A stretch of DNA of 64,000 nt from Bradyrhizobium sp. Rc3b (GCF_900114915.1 NZ_FOUS01000019.1:87185-151184), one strand, 5' to 3'; shown: positions 26,201 through 34,188, counted from the stretch's first letter. Notes: a model not told the origin generated them from the letters alone. Program-made: numbers and translations.

Positions 26201-27157
26201 CCCAACTACTTCACGACCGCTCGCACCAACGGCCCGCTCACAGCCCCTGCGAATACCAATGGCGTCTACACCTACGGAACAGCCAATCTGCTTCCGACCA
26301 GTACCTATAACGCAACCAACTACTGGGTGGATGTCCTGTTCAAAAGCTCGAGTGGTGGCGCCAACCAGTCACCGGTCGCTGCGAACGACAGCGGCTTCTA
26401 CGCCACGCAGAACGTCCCCTTCGGGATCCCTAGTTCGGCTCTTCTTGCCAACGATACCGATGCCGACGGCGATACGCTCACGATCACAGGCGCGAGCAAC
26501 GGTGTGAATGGCACCGCCAGCTTCAACGTCCAAAGCAACAGCGTGACCTTCACTCCGACGACTGGCTATACGGGACCGGCTTCCTTCAACTATAGCATCT
26601 CCGATGGCCAGGGCGGCATCGCCAGTGCATCCGTCGCTCTCAATGTGACCGCTGCGTCTTCGACAACTGTGCGCCTGTTCAGCGCAAGTCAGGAGCCCAG
26701 CATTGTGGCGGCCAATGATCCAAAGTCGGTAGAATTGGGCATCAAATTTCAGACCTCCAGCCCAGGCGATATCATCGGACTTCGCTTTTACAAGGGGCCT
26801 TCCAACACGGGCATCCACGTTGCGGATCTTTGGAGCGGCACCGGGTCTTTGCTGGCAACTGCGACCTTCACCAATGAAACGGCGAACGGCTGGCAGCAGG
26901 TCAATTTCGCCACGCCTGTGACTATCATGCCGGGCACTACATACGTCGCCTCCTATCACACTGCCGGCAATTACGCGGCCGATCCAGGCCTGCTCGCCAA
27001 CGCAATTACCAACGGACCTCTATCAGCGCCATCCTCCGTGTCAATCGGCGGCAACGGCGTGTTTGCGTACGGGACAGATAGCCTGTTTCCGACCAACACC
27101 TACAACGCGACGAGCTATGGCGTTGACGTAGTTTTTAGGCCGCAGCTGGCAGCATAG
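20252..27157 (+). CDS. Giant multidomain repeat protein, likely type I secretion substrate
   Basis: A 2301-residue protein with no signal peptide. Approximate domains: 140-360 a beta-rich region with regular VVDAGATLSIGG-like turns; 365-855 a segment resembling the C-terminal domain of N,N-dimethylformamidase large subunit (VYRLGYYGGNGARLV, DAGHDEYWTEAQR, FLVGNEIFW); 865-970 an Ig-like domain; then five DUF4082 domains (starting near 969, 1231, 1489, 1878 and 2140; typical text IRFYKGxxNTG, FTNETxSGWQQVNF, YVASYHTN) separated by cadherin/Big-like domains, a VCBS-like block (about 1650-1775) and a putative-Ig He_PIG block (about 1780-1870). It sits directly upstream of an ABC exporter and an HlyD-type protein, so export by that system is inferred; no GGxGxDxxx RTX repeats are seen. 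No good ribosome site precedes the ATG. Probable extracellular matrix or glycan-binding protein. Confidence 0.85.
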   Translation: MLVQKASVFGRGARAVLPGELTPAFWPESAFWNAFDGPDPSVLWSQLFADPSASVASRLPLPVRVADFARASSGAGSGDPPDLRGALPSLFPSFQSRLSALLSSTSLTSRHPGLAATIPTVANERTPPTSSSVSTPSTTHWTNSSDGVWNVATNWSAGVPGIIDSAVLDAAGAYVVTSTARVDIGSLVVDAGATLSIGGSPFVVEGDVLNNGTVEVGAFLGNRIATGDFKGDVKGTGSFEIADKAILEIGASVSGQFLNGSFSGITVSFGTEAGTLVLDQSAKFHGLIAGSSPGAPLSPGNLIDLKDLPFTSSMSAAVHYDNSSNISTVDFSNGAASATLLFSGMDLNWNFKSDGQGGTLVSDPPTNSIVLENQKPGTPKSVWQIQPGDNSTQTQGFTTAISTNVGGTVQFKISNQTGNPNYRVDVYRLGYYGGNGARLVTSLQHQAAAAVVQPAPLRDPSTGLVDAGNWSVTDSWSVPTDAVSGVYIANVVNGTQIFQIPFIIRNDASHSDIVLQTSDQDWQAYNGWGGANLYFGNGPGVNGSAYAVSYNRPLVTRDGTGTFAEGGDSPFAAEIAAIYWLEQNGYDVSYISGIDAATNGSLLLNHKLFMDAGHDEYWTEAQRANVEAAAHAGVNLAFLVGNEIFWKTRLAPSIDGSGLANRTLISYKDTHANALIDPIGQATGNFADPRFGPALPANSLTGTLFAVNAFRYDTITIPYSMTQLRFWRNTAVAQTSPGQTASLVPGLLGVEWDIAPDNGFRPAGLINVSSSTVQVDGKYLLDYGNTFGAGTATHNLVLHRDPISGALIFSAGSINWSWGLASDHDGPATPVDPNVQQAMVNLFADMGVQPATLQASLAAAFKSTDGTAPTSGITNLSAASVAEGQSITVTGTAADAGGKIAGVEVSTNGGTTWHPANSNVGAANVTWSYTFVTTGQGTYSLKTRAIDDSLNLETPGAGVTYTVTPSSNLTLFSSTDTPAVISNSDSDSVELGVKFIPTASGKITGIRFYKGPQNTGTHIGDLWTSNGTLLASATFTNETASGWQQVNFATPVNVQAGVTYVASYHTNTGHYSSTDYYFIDYGGLTKGALTAPGGSLNGVYAYGTGPVFPGNTSYVKAANYWVDVVFTDSGTTSPQANADSGFTVGQNGVLSIPASTLLANDTNPSGLAFSLTSVGNPANGSVSYNSQNQTVTFTPTNGYAGAASFTYTITDTSGQTGSGQVSLKVNYPLSAQSLFGTSDAPSVPNSGDTSPIEVGVKFTASVNGTITGLRFYKGSLNTGSHIADLWSSTGTLLATATFTNETPSGWQQVNFSNPVAITAGTTYVASYHTNGNYSGTQNYFATSLTNGQLTAPAGANGVYSYGSGTAFPTSTFKSSNYWVDVVFNGSSAASVPQANADGGFTVSQNGVLSIPASTLLANDTNPSGLAFSLTSVGNPANGSVSYNSQNQIVTFTPANGYAGAASFTYTITDTSGQSGSGQVSLKVNYPASAQSLFGTNDAPNVANSGDTSPVEVGVKFTASVNGTITGLRFYKGSLNTGSHIADLWSSTGTLLATATFTNETPSGWQQVNFANPVAITAGTTYVASYHTNGNYSGTQNYFATSLTNGQLTAPAGANGVYSYGSGSAFPTSTFRSSNYWVDVVFNGSSADNNNPPTAVADTTNATEKGGTGNSTGGSSAVGNVLTNDTDPDSGDTKTVTAVSFGSTNGTVNSAIAGAHGALLLGASGAFTYTVNENDTAVQALRQSTNTLTDVFSYTMRDAAGVASSSTLTVTIHGANDAPVLAIQTGNQAVTVGSAFSLTLPAGTFTDVDAGDSLTYTATAADGSPLPAWLTFNASSRSLSGTPTSVDVGTLSVKVSATDLGNLTSSETFDIAVSAVPSTVSLFSSSDAPAVGSGSDTSQVNLGVNFSSSVAGTISGIKYYKSANDLGTHTGSLWSSTGTLLATAIFTNESSSGWQSVTFSNPVTIAAGTTYVASFHSNGHYASSPNYFTTARTNGPLTAPANTNGVYTYGTANLLPTSTYNATNYWVDVLFKSSSGGANQSPVAANDSGFYATQNVPFGIPSSALLANDTDADGDTLTITGASNGVNGTASFNVQSNSVTFTPTTGYTGPASFNYSISDGQGGIASASVALNVTAASSTTVRLFSASQEPSIVAANDPKSVELGIKFQTSSPGDIIGLRFYKGPSNTGIHVADLWSGTGSLLATATFTNETANGWQQVNFATPVTIMPGTTYVASYHTAGNYAADPGLLANAITNGPLSAPSSVSIGGNGVFAYGTDSLFPTNTYNATSYGVDVVFRPQLAA
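23653..25190 (+). repeat. Two tandem 774-bp units inside the giant protein gene
   Basis: The unit beginning at 23653 (GCAAGCCAACGCCGACAGCG) recurs at 24427 with very few differences; the offset is 774 bases, or 258 codons. Each unit holds one cadherin-like block plus one DUF4082 domain. High nucleotide identity suggests recent duplication or gene conversion and scope for copy-number change. Confidence 0.85.
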
Positions 27158-27167
27158 GAGACGTAAA

Positions 27168-27485
27168 ATGCACGCCGAACTTTATACCGACGGAATTGAA
27201 GAAATCACCGTCAGTGGCACCATCGTCCGCGTCGATCTGGTCAGTCTTTCACCGACGGAGCGTGACGCAAACAATGTCCCCAAACGAGTGTTTTCTCAGC
27301 GGTTGATCTTTTCGGTCGAATCCTTCGCCAATTCGGTCGATGTGATGCAGAAGGCGCTTCAGGGCCTGGTTGACGCCGGCGTGGTCCGGCGGAATCCAGC
27401 CGAGTCGCACAATGGTGCCTCGGGGTCACGTGATGCGCTCGCGTCCAACACACGGCCTTTGAATGTCTCATCAAACTTCCGCTGA
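27168..27485 (+). CDS. 105-residue hypothetical protein between substrate and exporter
   Basis: A small soluble protein, MHAELYTDGIEEITVSGTIV at the start, with beta-rich N-terminal half and a helix (SFANSVDVMQKALQGLVDAG). GGAGACGTAAA lies just before the ATG, 10 bases after the substrate stop codon, and the gene overlaps the exporter gene by 23 nt. The tight placement says it belongs to the secretion operon, perhaps as a chaperone or accessory factor; no family is recognised. Confidence 0.7.
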   Translation: MHAELYTDGIEEITVSGTIVRVDLVSLSPTERDANNVPKRVFSQRLIFSVESFANSVDVMQKALQGLVDAGVVRRNPAESHNGASGSRDALASNTRPLNVSSNFR

Positions 27486-29676
27486 AATTGACGACGCTGG
27501 CGGCGTGAAGGACCAGGTTGCGGATGCCCCCGGATTGGCAACGCAAACGGCGTTGGAATGCCTGTCCAAGATTTGCCGTCATCATGGCATCGATCTGCCG
27601 GTCGAGCGCTTGAAGCACGCTTACGCCGTGGCCGGCCCGCTTTCGTTGAATCTCCTATTGCAGATGGCGAAGGATGCTGGCCTACGCGCGAGAGGCACGA
27701 AACTGGATTGGGGCGCGCTGATTCGTCTCGGCGAAGCCTATCCGGCGCTGGCTCGACTCACCAATGGCAACTGGATCGTGGTTCTTGATGCGGGGCGGGG
27801 AGCTGAGGGAGCGGAGGTCGTCAGCATCTTCGACCCGCTCGCGGACCGCAAGCACGAGGTCCTGGTTGTCGACCGGGACCGATTCTGTGCCCAATGGGCC
27901 GGCGACACGATCCTGATCAAGCGCGAGCAGTTTGCGCAGGATGGTCGGAGGAGTTTCGGCCTCCGGTGGTTCGTACCGGAGCTACTTCGTCAATGGCGAC
28001 TCTTTAGGGACGTCGCGATTGCCGCGGTCCTGCTCTATGCGTTGGGCCTCATCATCCCGATCTTTTTCCAGCTCGTGATCGACAAGGTTCTGGTTCACGA
28101 GAGCTTCACCACGCTCTACGTACTCGCTTGCGGTGCGAGCGTAGCGCTCGTCTTTGATGCGATATTCGGCTTTTTGCGACGCTACTTGCTGCTTTATGCG
28201 ACCAACAAGGTCGACATTCGAGTTGCCACGAAGACCTTCGGTCATCTCCTCGGGCTGCCGGTCACCTTCTTTGAACACATGGCAGCTGGGATCCTCGTCA
28301 AGCACATGCAACAAGCGGCGCGAATCCGTGAGTTTCTGACTGGGCGACTATTCTTAACGACCCTTGACGCGCTTTCGCTATTTGTCTTCCTGCCGGTACT
28401 TGCACTCTACAGCGTCAAGCTGACGCTCATGGTTCTGGCCTTCACTGCCGCGAGCGGCGCTGTTGTCGGCCTGCTCATGGGTCCTTTCCGGCGGCGTCTG
28501 TACGATCTCTACCAGGCGGAAGGTGCGCGGCAGGCTCTTCTCGTCGAAACAGTTCACGGTATGCGCACGGTGAAGTCGCTTGGGATGGAACCAGTGCAGA
28601 GCCGGATCTGGGATAGCCGCTGTGCGCAGTCCGTGGCCATGCGATTCGGCGTCGAGAAAATCTCCGCAGGTGCTCAGGCGCTCACCGGCTTTCTCGAGAA
28701 GATCATGACGCTTGGCATTATCGCTGTCGGCGCACTCGATGTCTTCGCCGGGGAAATGACAATCGGCGCGCTGGTCGCTTTCAACATGTTAGCCGGGAGG
28801 GTCTCCGGACCGCTGGTCCAGCTCGTGACAATGGTGCACGAGTACCAGGAAGTGGCTCTTGCCGTGAAAATGCTTGGCGAGGTGATGAATCAGAAGCCTG
28901 AGCGTGATGGGAGGAAAGATGGGCTTCGGCCCGACCTCGTCGGCAAAATCGAGTTCGAGGGTGTTTCCTTTCGCTACGGAGCTGAGGGAGCGCCGGCGCT
29001 TGATGACGTCTCCTTCACCATCGTGCCAGGTTCGATCTTCGGAATCGTGGGCCGCAGCGGCTCCGGCAAGACGACGCTCACAAGGCTGATTTCCGGCATG
29101 TATCCGGTGCAGCAGGGGCTGCTGCGCGTCGACGGATATGATTCGAGGGAGCTCGACCTAGCCCACCTGCGCCGAAACCTCGGAATCGTCTTGCAGGATA
29201 ATTTCCTGTTTCGCGGGACGGTTCGCGACAATATTGCCTGCGCGAAACGCGATGCGACCTTTGCCGAGGTGGTCGCTGCGGCGCAGCTCGCAGGTGCGGA
29301 CGAGTTCATCGAGCGGTTGCCCCGAGGCTTCGACACCATGCTTGAGGAAGATGCCTCCAACCTGTCCGGCGGACAGAAGCAGCGGCTCGCGATTGCGAGA
29401 GCTCTGATTGTCAATCCACGGATCTTGATTTTCGATGAGGCGACGAGTGCCCTCGACTCCGAAAGCGAAATGATCATCAGGCGCAATCTGCGCCGTTTGG
29501 CGGCTGGGCGTACCGTCATCATCGTCTCGCATCGGCTGTCGATGCTGACCGAAGCGAGCCAGATTCTGGTGATGGACCGCGGCCGTATCGTGGACGTGGA
29601 TCGCCACGACCACCTCCTGTCGAAATGCACCATCTACAGGCTTTTGTGGAACCAACAGATGAAGCAGATCGCATGA
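27463..29676 (+). CDS. Type I secretion ABC transporter with C39-like N-terminal domain
   Basis: A 737-residue HlyB-type exporter. The N-terminal 140 residues form a peptidase-C39-like domain (TALECLSKICRHHGIDL) without the usual catalytic QxxxxxDCG, so it is probably a non-cleaving substrate-binding (CLD) domain as in HlyB. A six-helix membrane region follows, then the ATPase with Walker A GRSGSGKTT (Lys536), LSGGQKQR at 634-641 and ILIFDEATSALDS. It is preceded by its probable substrate and a 105-residue protein and overlaps the fusion-protein gene by ATGA. No TolC-like outer-membrane partner is in the window. Confidence 0.94.
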   Translation: MSHQTSAEIDDAGGVKDQVADAPGLATQTALECLSKICRHHGIDLPVERLKHAYAVAGPLSLNLLLQMAKDAGLRARGTKLDWGALIRLGEAYPALARLTNGNWIVVLDAGRGAEGAEVVSIFDPLADRKHEVLVVDRDRFCAQWAGDTILIKREQFAQDGRRSFGLRWFVPELLRQWRLFRDVAIAAVLLYALGLIIPIFFQLVIDKVLVHESFTTLYVLACGASVALVFDAIFGFLRRYLLLYATNKVDIRVATKTFGHLLGLPVTFFEHMAAGILVKHMQQAARIREFLTGRLFLTTLDALSLFVFLPVLALYSVKLTLMVLAFTAASGAVVGLLMGPFRRRLYDLYQAEGARQALLVETVHGMRTVKSLGMEPVQSRIWDSRCAQSVAMRFGVEKISAGAQALTGFLEKIMTLGIIAVGALDVFAGEMTIGALVAFNMLAGRVSGPLVQLVTMVHEYQEVALAVKMLGEVMNQKPERDGRKDGLRPDLVGKIEFEGVSFRYGAEGAPALDDVSFTIVPGSIFGIVGRSGSGKTTLTRLISGMYPVQQGLLRVDGYDSRELDLAHLRRNLGIVLQDNFLFRGTVRDNIACAKRDATFAEVVAAAQLAGADEFIERLPRGFDTMLEEDASNLSGGQKQRLAIARALIVNPRILIFDEATSALDSESEMIIRRNLRRLAAGRTVIIVSHRLSMLTEASQILVMDRGRIVDVDRHDHLLSKCTIYRLLWNQQMKQIA

Positions 29677-31097
29677 AGGAGACAAGACAATCACGGGCGG
29701 ATGCAAAGCCGGACGGTCTGGTTTCGGCCAGAACGATCGAGCGACGGCGAAGGTTCAGGCCAGGGTCGAGGCAAGCACCCGTAATCGCCGAATTCCAGTC
29801 CGATGCAACCGAAGTTGAGCAGCAAGCGCCTCCGCGGCTCGCGCGTCTCACCCTCTACGCCGTACTTGCACTGATTGCCTTTGCGGTCACCTGGGCATCC
29901 GTTTCGCAAGTGGAGATGATCGTCACGGCGCAGGGAAAAGTGACCACGACACGTCCCAACCTAGTCGTGCAGCCGTTAGAAACGTCGGTCATACGCGAGA
30001 TCCACGTCAAGGCCGGTGACCGCGTGAACCGCGGCGACGTTCTGGCGACCCTCGATCCGACGTTCTCGCAAGCGGATTTCGATCAATTGCGCGGCAGAGT
30101 GGCCGGTTTCGATGCCTCGATCGATCGGCTGGGCGCCGAATTGAATGGAGCCGAGTACGCCGTCAAGGAGCTCGCGAACGCGGACCAGGTCCTGCAGGGC
30201 AAGTTGTTCTTGCAGAGGAAGGCCGCTTACGAAGCGCAGATCCAGAATTACGACGCGCAGATCGCTTCCGCTCAAGCCAATCTCAAGACAGCACAGAACG
30301 AAGAGGCGGTTCTCCTTCAGCGTCTCGACACGATGCGTTCAATTGAAGCCATGCGCACCACACTGATGGACAAGGAAGTCGGTTCGAGGCTGAACTTCCT
30401 ATTGTCTCGCGATGCACGGCTCGAGGTTGAGAGCAATTTGGCGCGTGTTCGTGGCAGTATCGCCGACACGACGCATCGGCTCGACAAGGCCCGCGCCGAT
30501 CAGAAGGTCTTCGCCGAGGAGTTTCGCCGTACCACCTATCAGGAATTGGTGGAGACGGTGCCGAAGCGTAACGGCGCAGCAGAGGAATTGAAGAAGGCCG
30601 AGCTTCGTCGACAGTTGATCGTCTTGCAGGCGCCGGCAGATGCCGTGGTGCTGGATATCGCGAACCGGACAGTCGGCTCGGTGGTTCGCGAAGCGGAAAC
30701 GCTGTTTGTCCTGGTTCCGCGTGACGTGCCTCTTCAGGCGGAAGTCAACGTCGAGGGGCGGGATATCGGTCAGGTGGCGCTTGGACAAGCGGTTCGGATC
30801 AAGTTCGAAGCGTTTCCTTTTCAGAAGTATGGAACTGCGACGGGAGAAGTCCGCGTCATCAGTCAGGACACGTTCTCGCCGGATACGAAGGCCGAAGGTG
30901 CGCGCCGTGCGCCAGCTCCCTATTACCGCGTACTGGTCGATTTGTCGGACACGCACCTTCGGCTTCCTCCTGAGCGTATTCAACTGATTCCGGGGATGGC
31001 GGTGACGGCCGAACTGAAAGTCGGCAAGCGCACCGTGATTTCCTATTTCCTCTATCCATTGCTGCGCGGATTGGATGAAAGCATCCGGGAATATTGA
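29673..31097 (+). CDS. HlyD-type membrane fusion protein (first type I system)
   Basis: A 474-residue periplasmic adaptor joining the inner-membrane ABC exporter to an outer-membrane channel. One N-terminal membrane helix (LYAVLALIAFAVTWASV) is followed by a lipoyl/biotinyl-like half motif (VVQPLETSVIREIHVKAGDRV), a long coiled coil and the second half ending in IPGMAVTAELKVGKRTVISY, all typical. ATG 29673 overlaps the exporter stop codon; an in-frame upstream ATG at 29625 would lie inside the exporter and is rejected. Confidence 0.94.
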   Translation: MKETRQSRADAKPDGLVSARTIERRRRFRPGSRQAPVIAEFQSDATEVEQQAPPRLARLTLYAVLALIAFAVTWASVSQVEMIVTAQGKVTTTRPNLVVQPLETSVIREIHVKAGDRVNRGDVLATLDPTFSQADFDQLRGRVAGFDASIDRLGAELNGAEYAVKELANADQVLQGKLFLQRKAAYEAQIQNYDAQIASAQANLKTAQNEEAVLLQRLDTMRSIEAMRTTLMDKEVGSRLNFLLSRDARLEVESNLARVRGSIADTTHRLDKARADQKVFAEEFRRTTYQELVETVPKRNGAAEELKKAELRRQLIVLQAPADAVVLDIANRTVGSVVREAETLFVLVPRDVPLQAEVNVEGRDIGQVALGQAVRIKFEAFPFQKYGTATGEVRVISQDTFSPDTKAEGARRAPAPYYRVLVDLSDTHLRLPPERIQLIPGMAVTAELKVGKRTVISYFLYPLLRGLDESIREY

Positions 31098-31115
31098 CCC
31101 GGCTAGGGATGGTAA

Positions 31116-32294
31116 ATGACCATGATCATTAGTCCAAATTTTGGGGTGAAGCTCCTGGTGCCCACGGCTTCGAGTAAGCTCTCGCACAATTCACCGCTGG
31201 TGAACTATGCGCTCAATGGGCTGGAACGTTGTTGGTTACCTGAACATCGCCGGTGGTCGCACATTTTCCATCTCGATGGACGTCCTTCGCCAAACGAGTC
31301 GGTACCGAACAGCGACGTATTCTATACGCTCAATGTCTTACTCGGGATGTCGCGCGTCGCTGGAATTCCGAGTGGTCTTGATCTGCCCGAAATATTCAGC
31401 CGCAACGCTTCGCTACTCACGAGGCTTCCGGTGCGCAAGTACGCCTTCGGTATGGCGCTGTGGAGCGCCGCCGAGCTCGGCCTCGAAACGCCCGAGCGGG
31501 TGAAACGCGAGCTGACGGCCATTCTCGCCGATGAGTCCAGGTGGAAGAGCTTTCGTGCGCAGGATATTGGCATGCTGCTCACGGGAGTCGTGGCTCAGGC
31601 GAGGGCAGGCGAGAACGAGTGGTGGCGCTACGCCGGGCCGCTTTTTCGTTTCCTGAAGGAACGCTTCCACAGCGAATCGGGATTGTTCTTCGATGCACCG
31701 TTCGGGTTTCGCCGCCGCTTCTCGTCATTTGCGACGCAAACCTATCTCTCGATCGCCTGCTATCAATATGGCGAATTCGCCGGAGACGCGTCCGCGCTTG
31801 TCATGGCCGATACTTGCGTGCGCAATCTGATAGCGCTTCAAGGCCCACAAGGTGAATGGCCCTGGTTTTTCGACGCGATGAGCGGCCGCGTCCTTGATTT
31901 CTATGAGGTCTACTCGGTTCATCAGTATGGAATGGCCCCGGCACTGCTGGAATGGGCGGAGCGCTTTGGGCAGAGGGGATCGCGGGACGCCCTGGTCAAG
32001 GGATTCAACTGGGTACTTGGCCAGAACCAGCTGGACCGGGCCATGCTCGTGCCTGAACTGAGCCTGACCCTCCGCTCGCAGGTTCGCAAAGGCGAATTGA
32101 CAACGAAGGCGCCGCGCGTATTGCGCGCAGTCAAGAACGCCTGGCTCGGAAAGGGAGAGCGACTGATCGACGGCACTGACGTAGAAGTTCGGCTTGAGTG
32201 CCGTAGCTACGAATTGGGCTGGATTCTGTGGTCATTCGGCCAGCGTACTGACTTGCCGGAGCTGACCAACAACTGTGCCTTCGGCGGCGCCTGA
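31116..32294 (+). CDS. Hypothetical protein with alpha/alpha-toroid character
   Basis: A 392-residue protein made of repeated helical segments with conserved-looking turns such as LQGPQGEWPWFFDAMSGR and VYSVHQYGMAPALLEW, which recall alpha/alpha-barrel (six-hairpin) carbohydrate enzymes or cyclase-type toroids. No catalytic pair can be named. No signal peptide. AGGGATGG lies a few bases before ATG 31116, 18 bases after the fusion-protein stop, so it belongs to the secretion operon. It might act on the polysaccharide precursor or on the secreted partner; this is inference. Confidence 0.7.
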   Translation: MTMIISPNFGVKLLVPTASSKLSHNSPLVNYALNGLERCWLPEHRRWSHIFHLDGRPSPNESVPNSDVFYTLNVLLGMSRVAGIPSGLDLPEIFSRNASLLTRLPVRKYAFGMALWSAAELGLETPERVKRELTAILADESRWKSFRAQDIGMLLTGVVAQARAGENEWWRYAGPLFRFLKERFHSESGLFFDAPFGFRRRFSSFATQTYLSIACYQYGEFAGDASALVMADTCVRNLIALQGPQGEWPWFFDAMSGRVLDFYEVYSVHQYGMAPALLEWAERFGQRGSRDALVKGFNWVLGQNQLDRAMLVPELSLTLRSQVRKGELTTKAPRVLRAVKNAWLGKGERLIDGTDVEVRLECRSYELGWILWSFGQRTDLPELTNNCAFGGA

Positions 32295-32309
32295 AGAATT
32301 GCCGGTGCA

Positions 32310-33197
32310 CTAACGATTCCAAGCTACTGCTCGCCGCCCCCGTAGGTGCGAAAGCATCGTCATGGCGCGGTGCGCCCGGACGGCACATAACACCGCAATT
32401 GCTTTGAGGCGGACGCGGCTACCATGTAGACGGTCGCTGGTTAGCACAGTCACGGCGTTTGGCGCGAGAGATGCGAAGACGAGCAACGCTTGCGCGAGCC
32501 AGCGCAATTGCCAAACAGGTTTACCTTCCGCCATGTTGCGATAGTGCGCAATGTGTCGATCCCATTTGGCGTAGAGCTCCTGGAGAGAGCCTCGGGCCGG
32601 ATGGAAGACGATCATTTCAGGGGTATACCGAAATCGAAGTCCGGCGCGCAGCGCACGTTCCCCCCATTCCATATCCTCGGCCACCTCAATGCCAGCGAAA
32701 GGGCCGACGCGATCGAAGTCGCGGCGAAACACCGCCATATTGCCGGTGCCGGAATAACCGTGGCGCTCGATATAGAGCTTGAAGCGATAAGCGAAGACGC
32801 TCTCATAAGCCGCAATGGCATCAAGCCTCGCATTCTCCGGCCGCCAAATACGAACGTCGCCCCCGAGGACTGTGCCAGCCGGCGACAAGCAAGACCATTT
32901 CATCACGTTGCTAAGCCAGTCCTGATGGGCCCTGCAATCGGCATCGATGAAGGCGAGGATCTCGCCTTTGGCAGCGGCGACGCCTGCATTTCGCGCAGGG
33001 CCGGGACCTGGTTGCCATTCGTGCTGGAGCCGTACGCCAGGATGACCGGCAACGACGTCCACTGGCGGCGTTGCCGAGCCGTTATCTACCACGATGACCT
33101 CGAACGAGCGCCGGTTCAGGGTCTGTGCGTCCAGGCTGCGTAAACAGGCTTCCAGTGCGTCAGGCTGGTTGAGGTGGGGAATAACGACCGAGATCAT
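32310..33197 (-). CDS. Glycosyltransferase family 2
   Basis: A 295-residue GT-A fold enzyme with MISVVIPHLNQPDALEACLR at the start, the FEVIVVDNGS motif, ILAFIDADCR (DxD metal site) and a later EDMEWGERALRAG acceptor/catalytic segment. Likely adds one sugar to the lipid-linked repeat unit at the cytoplasmic face. It is the only minus-strand gene between two plus-strand operons and is divergent from the WecG-like gene across an AT-rich spacer. Donor and linkage unknown. Confidence 0.9.
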   Translation of the reverse strand: MISVVIPHLNQPDALEACLRSLDAQTLNRRSFEVIVVDNGSATPPVDVVAGHPGVRLQHEWQPGPGPARNAGVAAAKGEILAFIDADCRAHQDWLSNVMKWSCLSPAGTVLGGDVRIWRPENARLDAIAAYESVFAYRFKLYIERHGYSGTGNMAVFRRDFDRVGPFAGIEVAEDMEWGERALRAGLRFRYTPEMIVFHPARGSLQELYAKWDRHIAHYRNMAEGKPVWQLRWLAQALLVFASLAPNAVTVLTSDRLHGSRVRLKAIAVLCAVRAHRAMTMLSHLRGRRAVAWNR

Positions 33198-33199
33198 CG

Positions 33200-33365
33200 G
33201 TTAAATCCTTTATTTAATTCCCGTTAGATCTGCTGTCTCACTCGTAGCTGGGGCGCCCTCGTTTTTCCGCGCCGCATAGCAAATTCGAGGCGATTTAAAA
33301 CTTGCAATTAAATGGCGTCCGCGTATTATCTCAATAATAATCTTAAATGCCAACTTAAATATGGT
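33200..33365. promoter_or_regulatory. Divergent AT-rich promoter region
   Basis: Includes GGTTAAATCCTTTATTTAATTCCC next to the glycosyltransferase start, GGCGATTTAAAACTTGCAATTAAATGG near 33289 and CTTAAATGCCAACTTAAATATGG before the WecG-like gene. It is the head of the long plus-strand operon (33391-46381). Confidence 0.45.
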
Positions 33366-33390
33366 CGATCTTTCTGGGAGATAGGTTCCA

Positions 33391-34185
33391 ATGCGTGCAG
33401 CATTCCTGGGGTACCCGATCGACCTGCTGACGATGGCGGAAACCGTCGAGCTGGCGCACAGAGCCATGCGCAGCCGCCAGCGGCTGCAACATGTGGCGCT
33501 GAACGTCGCCAAATTCGTCAATATGCAATCTGACCCCGTACTCGCGGCCGATGTTGCCAACAGCGATGTTGTCGGCATCGATGGCATGGGCATTCTTTGG
33601 GGCGCTCGAGCACTGGGGCTTCCAGCAACATCGCGGGTGGCGGGCGTAGATCTCCTTGCCGAGTTGCTCGCGGTATGTGCCCAGGAAGGCTTTAAGCCCT
33701 ATTTCTTGGGAGCCACTTCCGCCGTTCTGGATCGGGCTTTGCAAGTTGCACGCGAGAGGCATCCCTCACTTGTCTTTGCGGGCTGGCACGACGGCTACTT
33801 CAAACGCGAGCAGGAGAATGAGGTCGTCCGGGACATCCAGTCCAGCGCGGCCGATTGTCTTTTCATCGGCATGCCGACGCCCAGGAAGGAGCGTTTCCTC
33901 GCCGCCCATCGCGATGATCTCGGCGTGCCCTTTATCATGGGGGTGGGTGGTGCATTCGATGTCCTGGCAGGTACCGTTCGGCGCGCGCCCGTACGGCTTC
34001 AGAAGCTGGGCCTCGAGTGGCTGTATCGCATCTATCAGGAGCCCGGGCGGATGTGGTGGCGATACGCCAAGACAAACGCCCTGTTTGCGGGCGTCCTGGC
34101 ACAAGCTCTCATCAGGCAGGGGCTTCGACACCCCCTTGGTGCGCCCGGAGCCCTTCCGCCGGGTCCGAGCCGGATCGGAGGGTGA
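33391..34185 (+). CDS. WecG/TagA/CpsF family glycosyltransferase
   Basis: A 264-residue enzyme of the family that transfers N-acetylmannosaminuronic acid or N-acetylmannosamine to lipid-linked acceptors. Family text: HVALNVAKFVNMQSDP, DVVGIDGMGILWGARALG, PYFLGATS, FIGMPTPRKERFL and VGGAFDVLAGTVRRAP. A GGGAGATAGG ribosome site precedes the ATG. The next two genes make UDP-ManNAc(A)-type donors, which supports an aminouronate acceptor reaction. Confidence 0.93.
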   Translation: MRAAFLGYPIDLLTMAETVELAHRAMRSRQRLQHVALNVAKFVNMQSDPVLAADVANSDVVGIDGMGILWGARALGLPATSRVAGVDLLAELLAVCAQEGFKPYFLGATSAVLDRALQVARERHPSLVFAGWHDGYFKREQENEVVRDIQSSAADCLFIGMPTPRKERFLAAHRDDLGVPFIMGVGGAFDVLAGTVRRAPVRLQKLGLEWLYRIYQEPGRMWWRYAKTNALFAGVLAQALIRQGLRHPLGAPGALPPGPSRIGG

Positions 34186-34188
34186 GGC

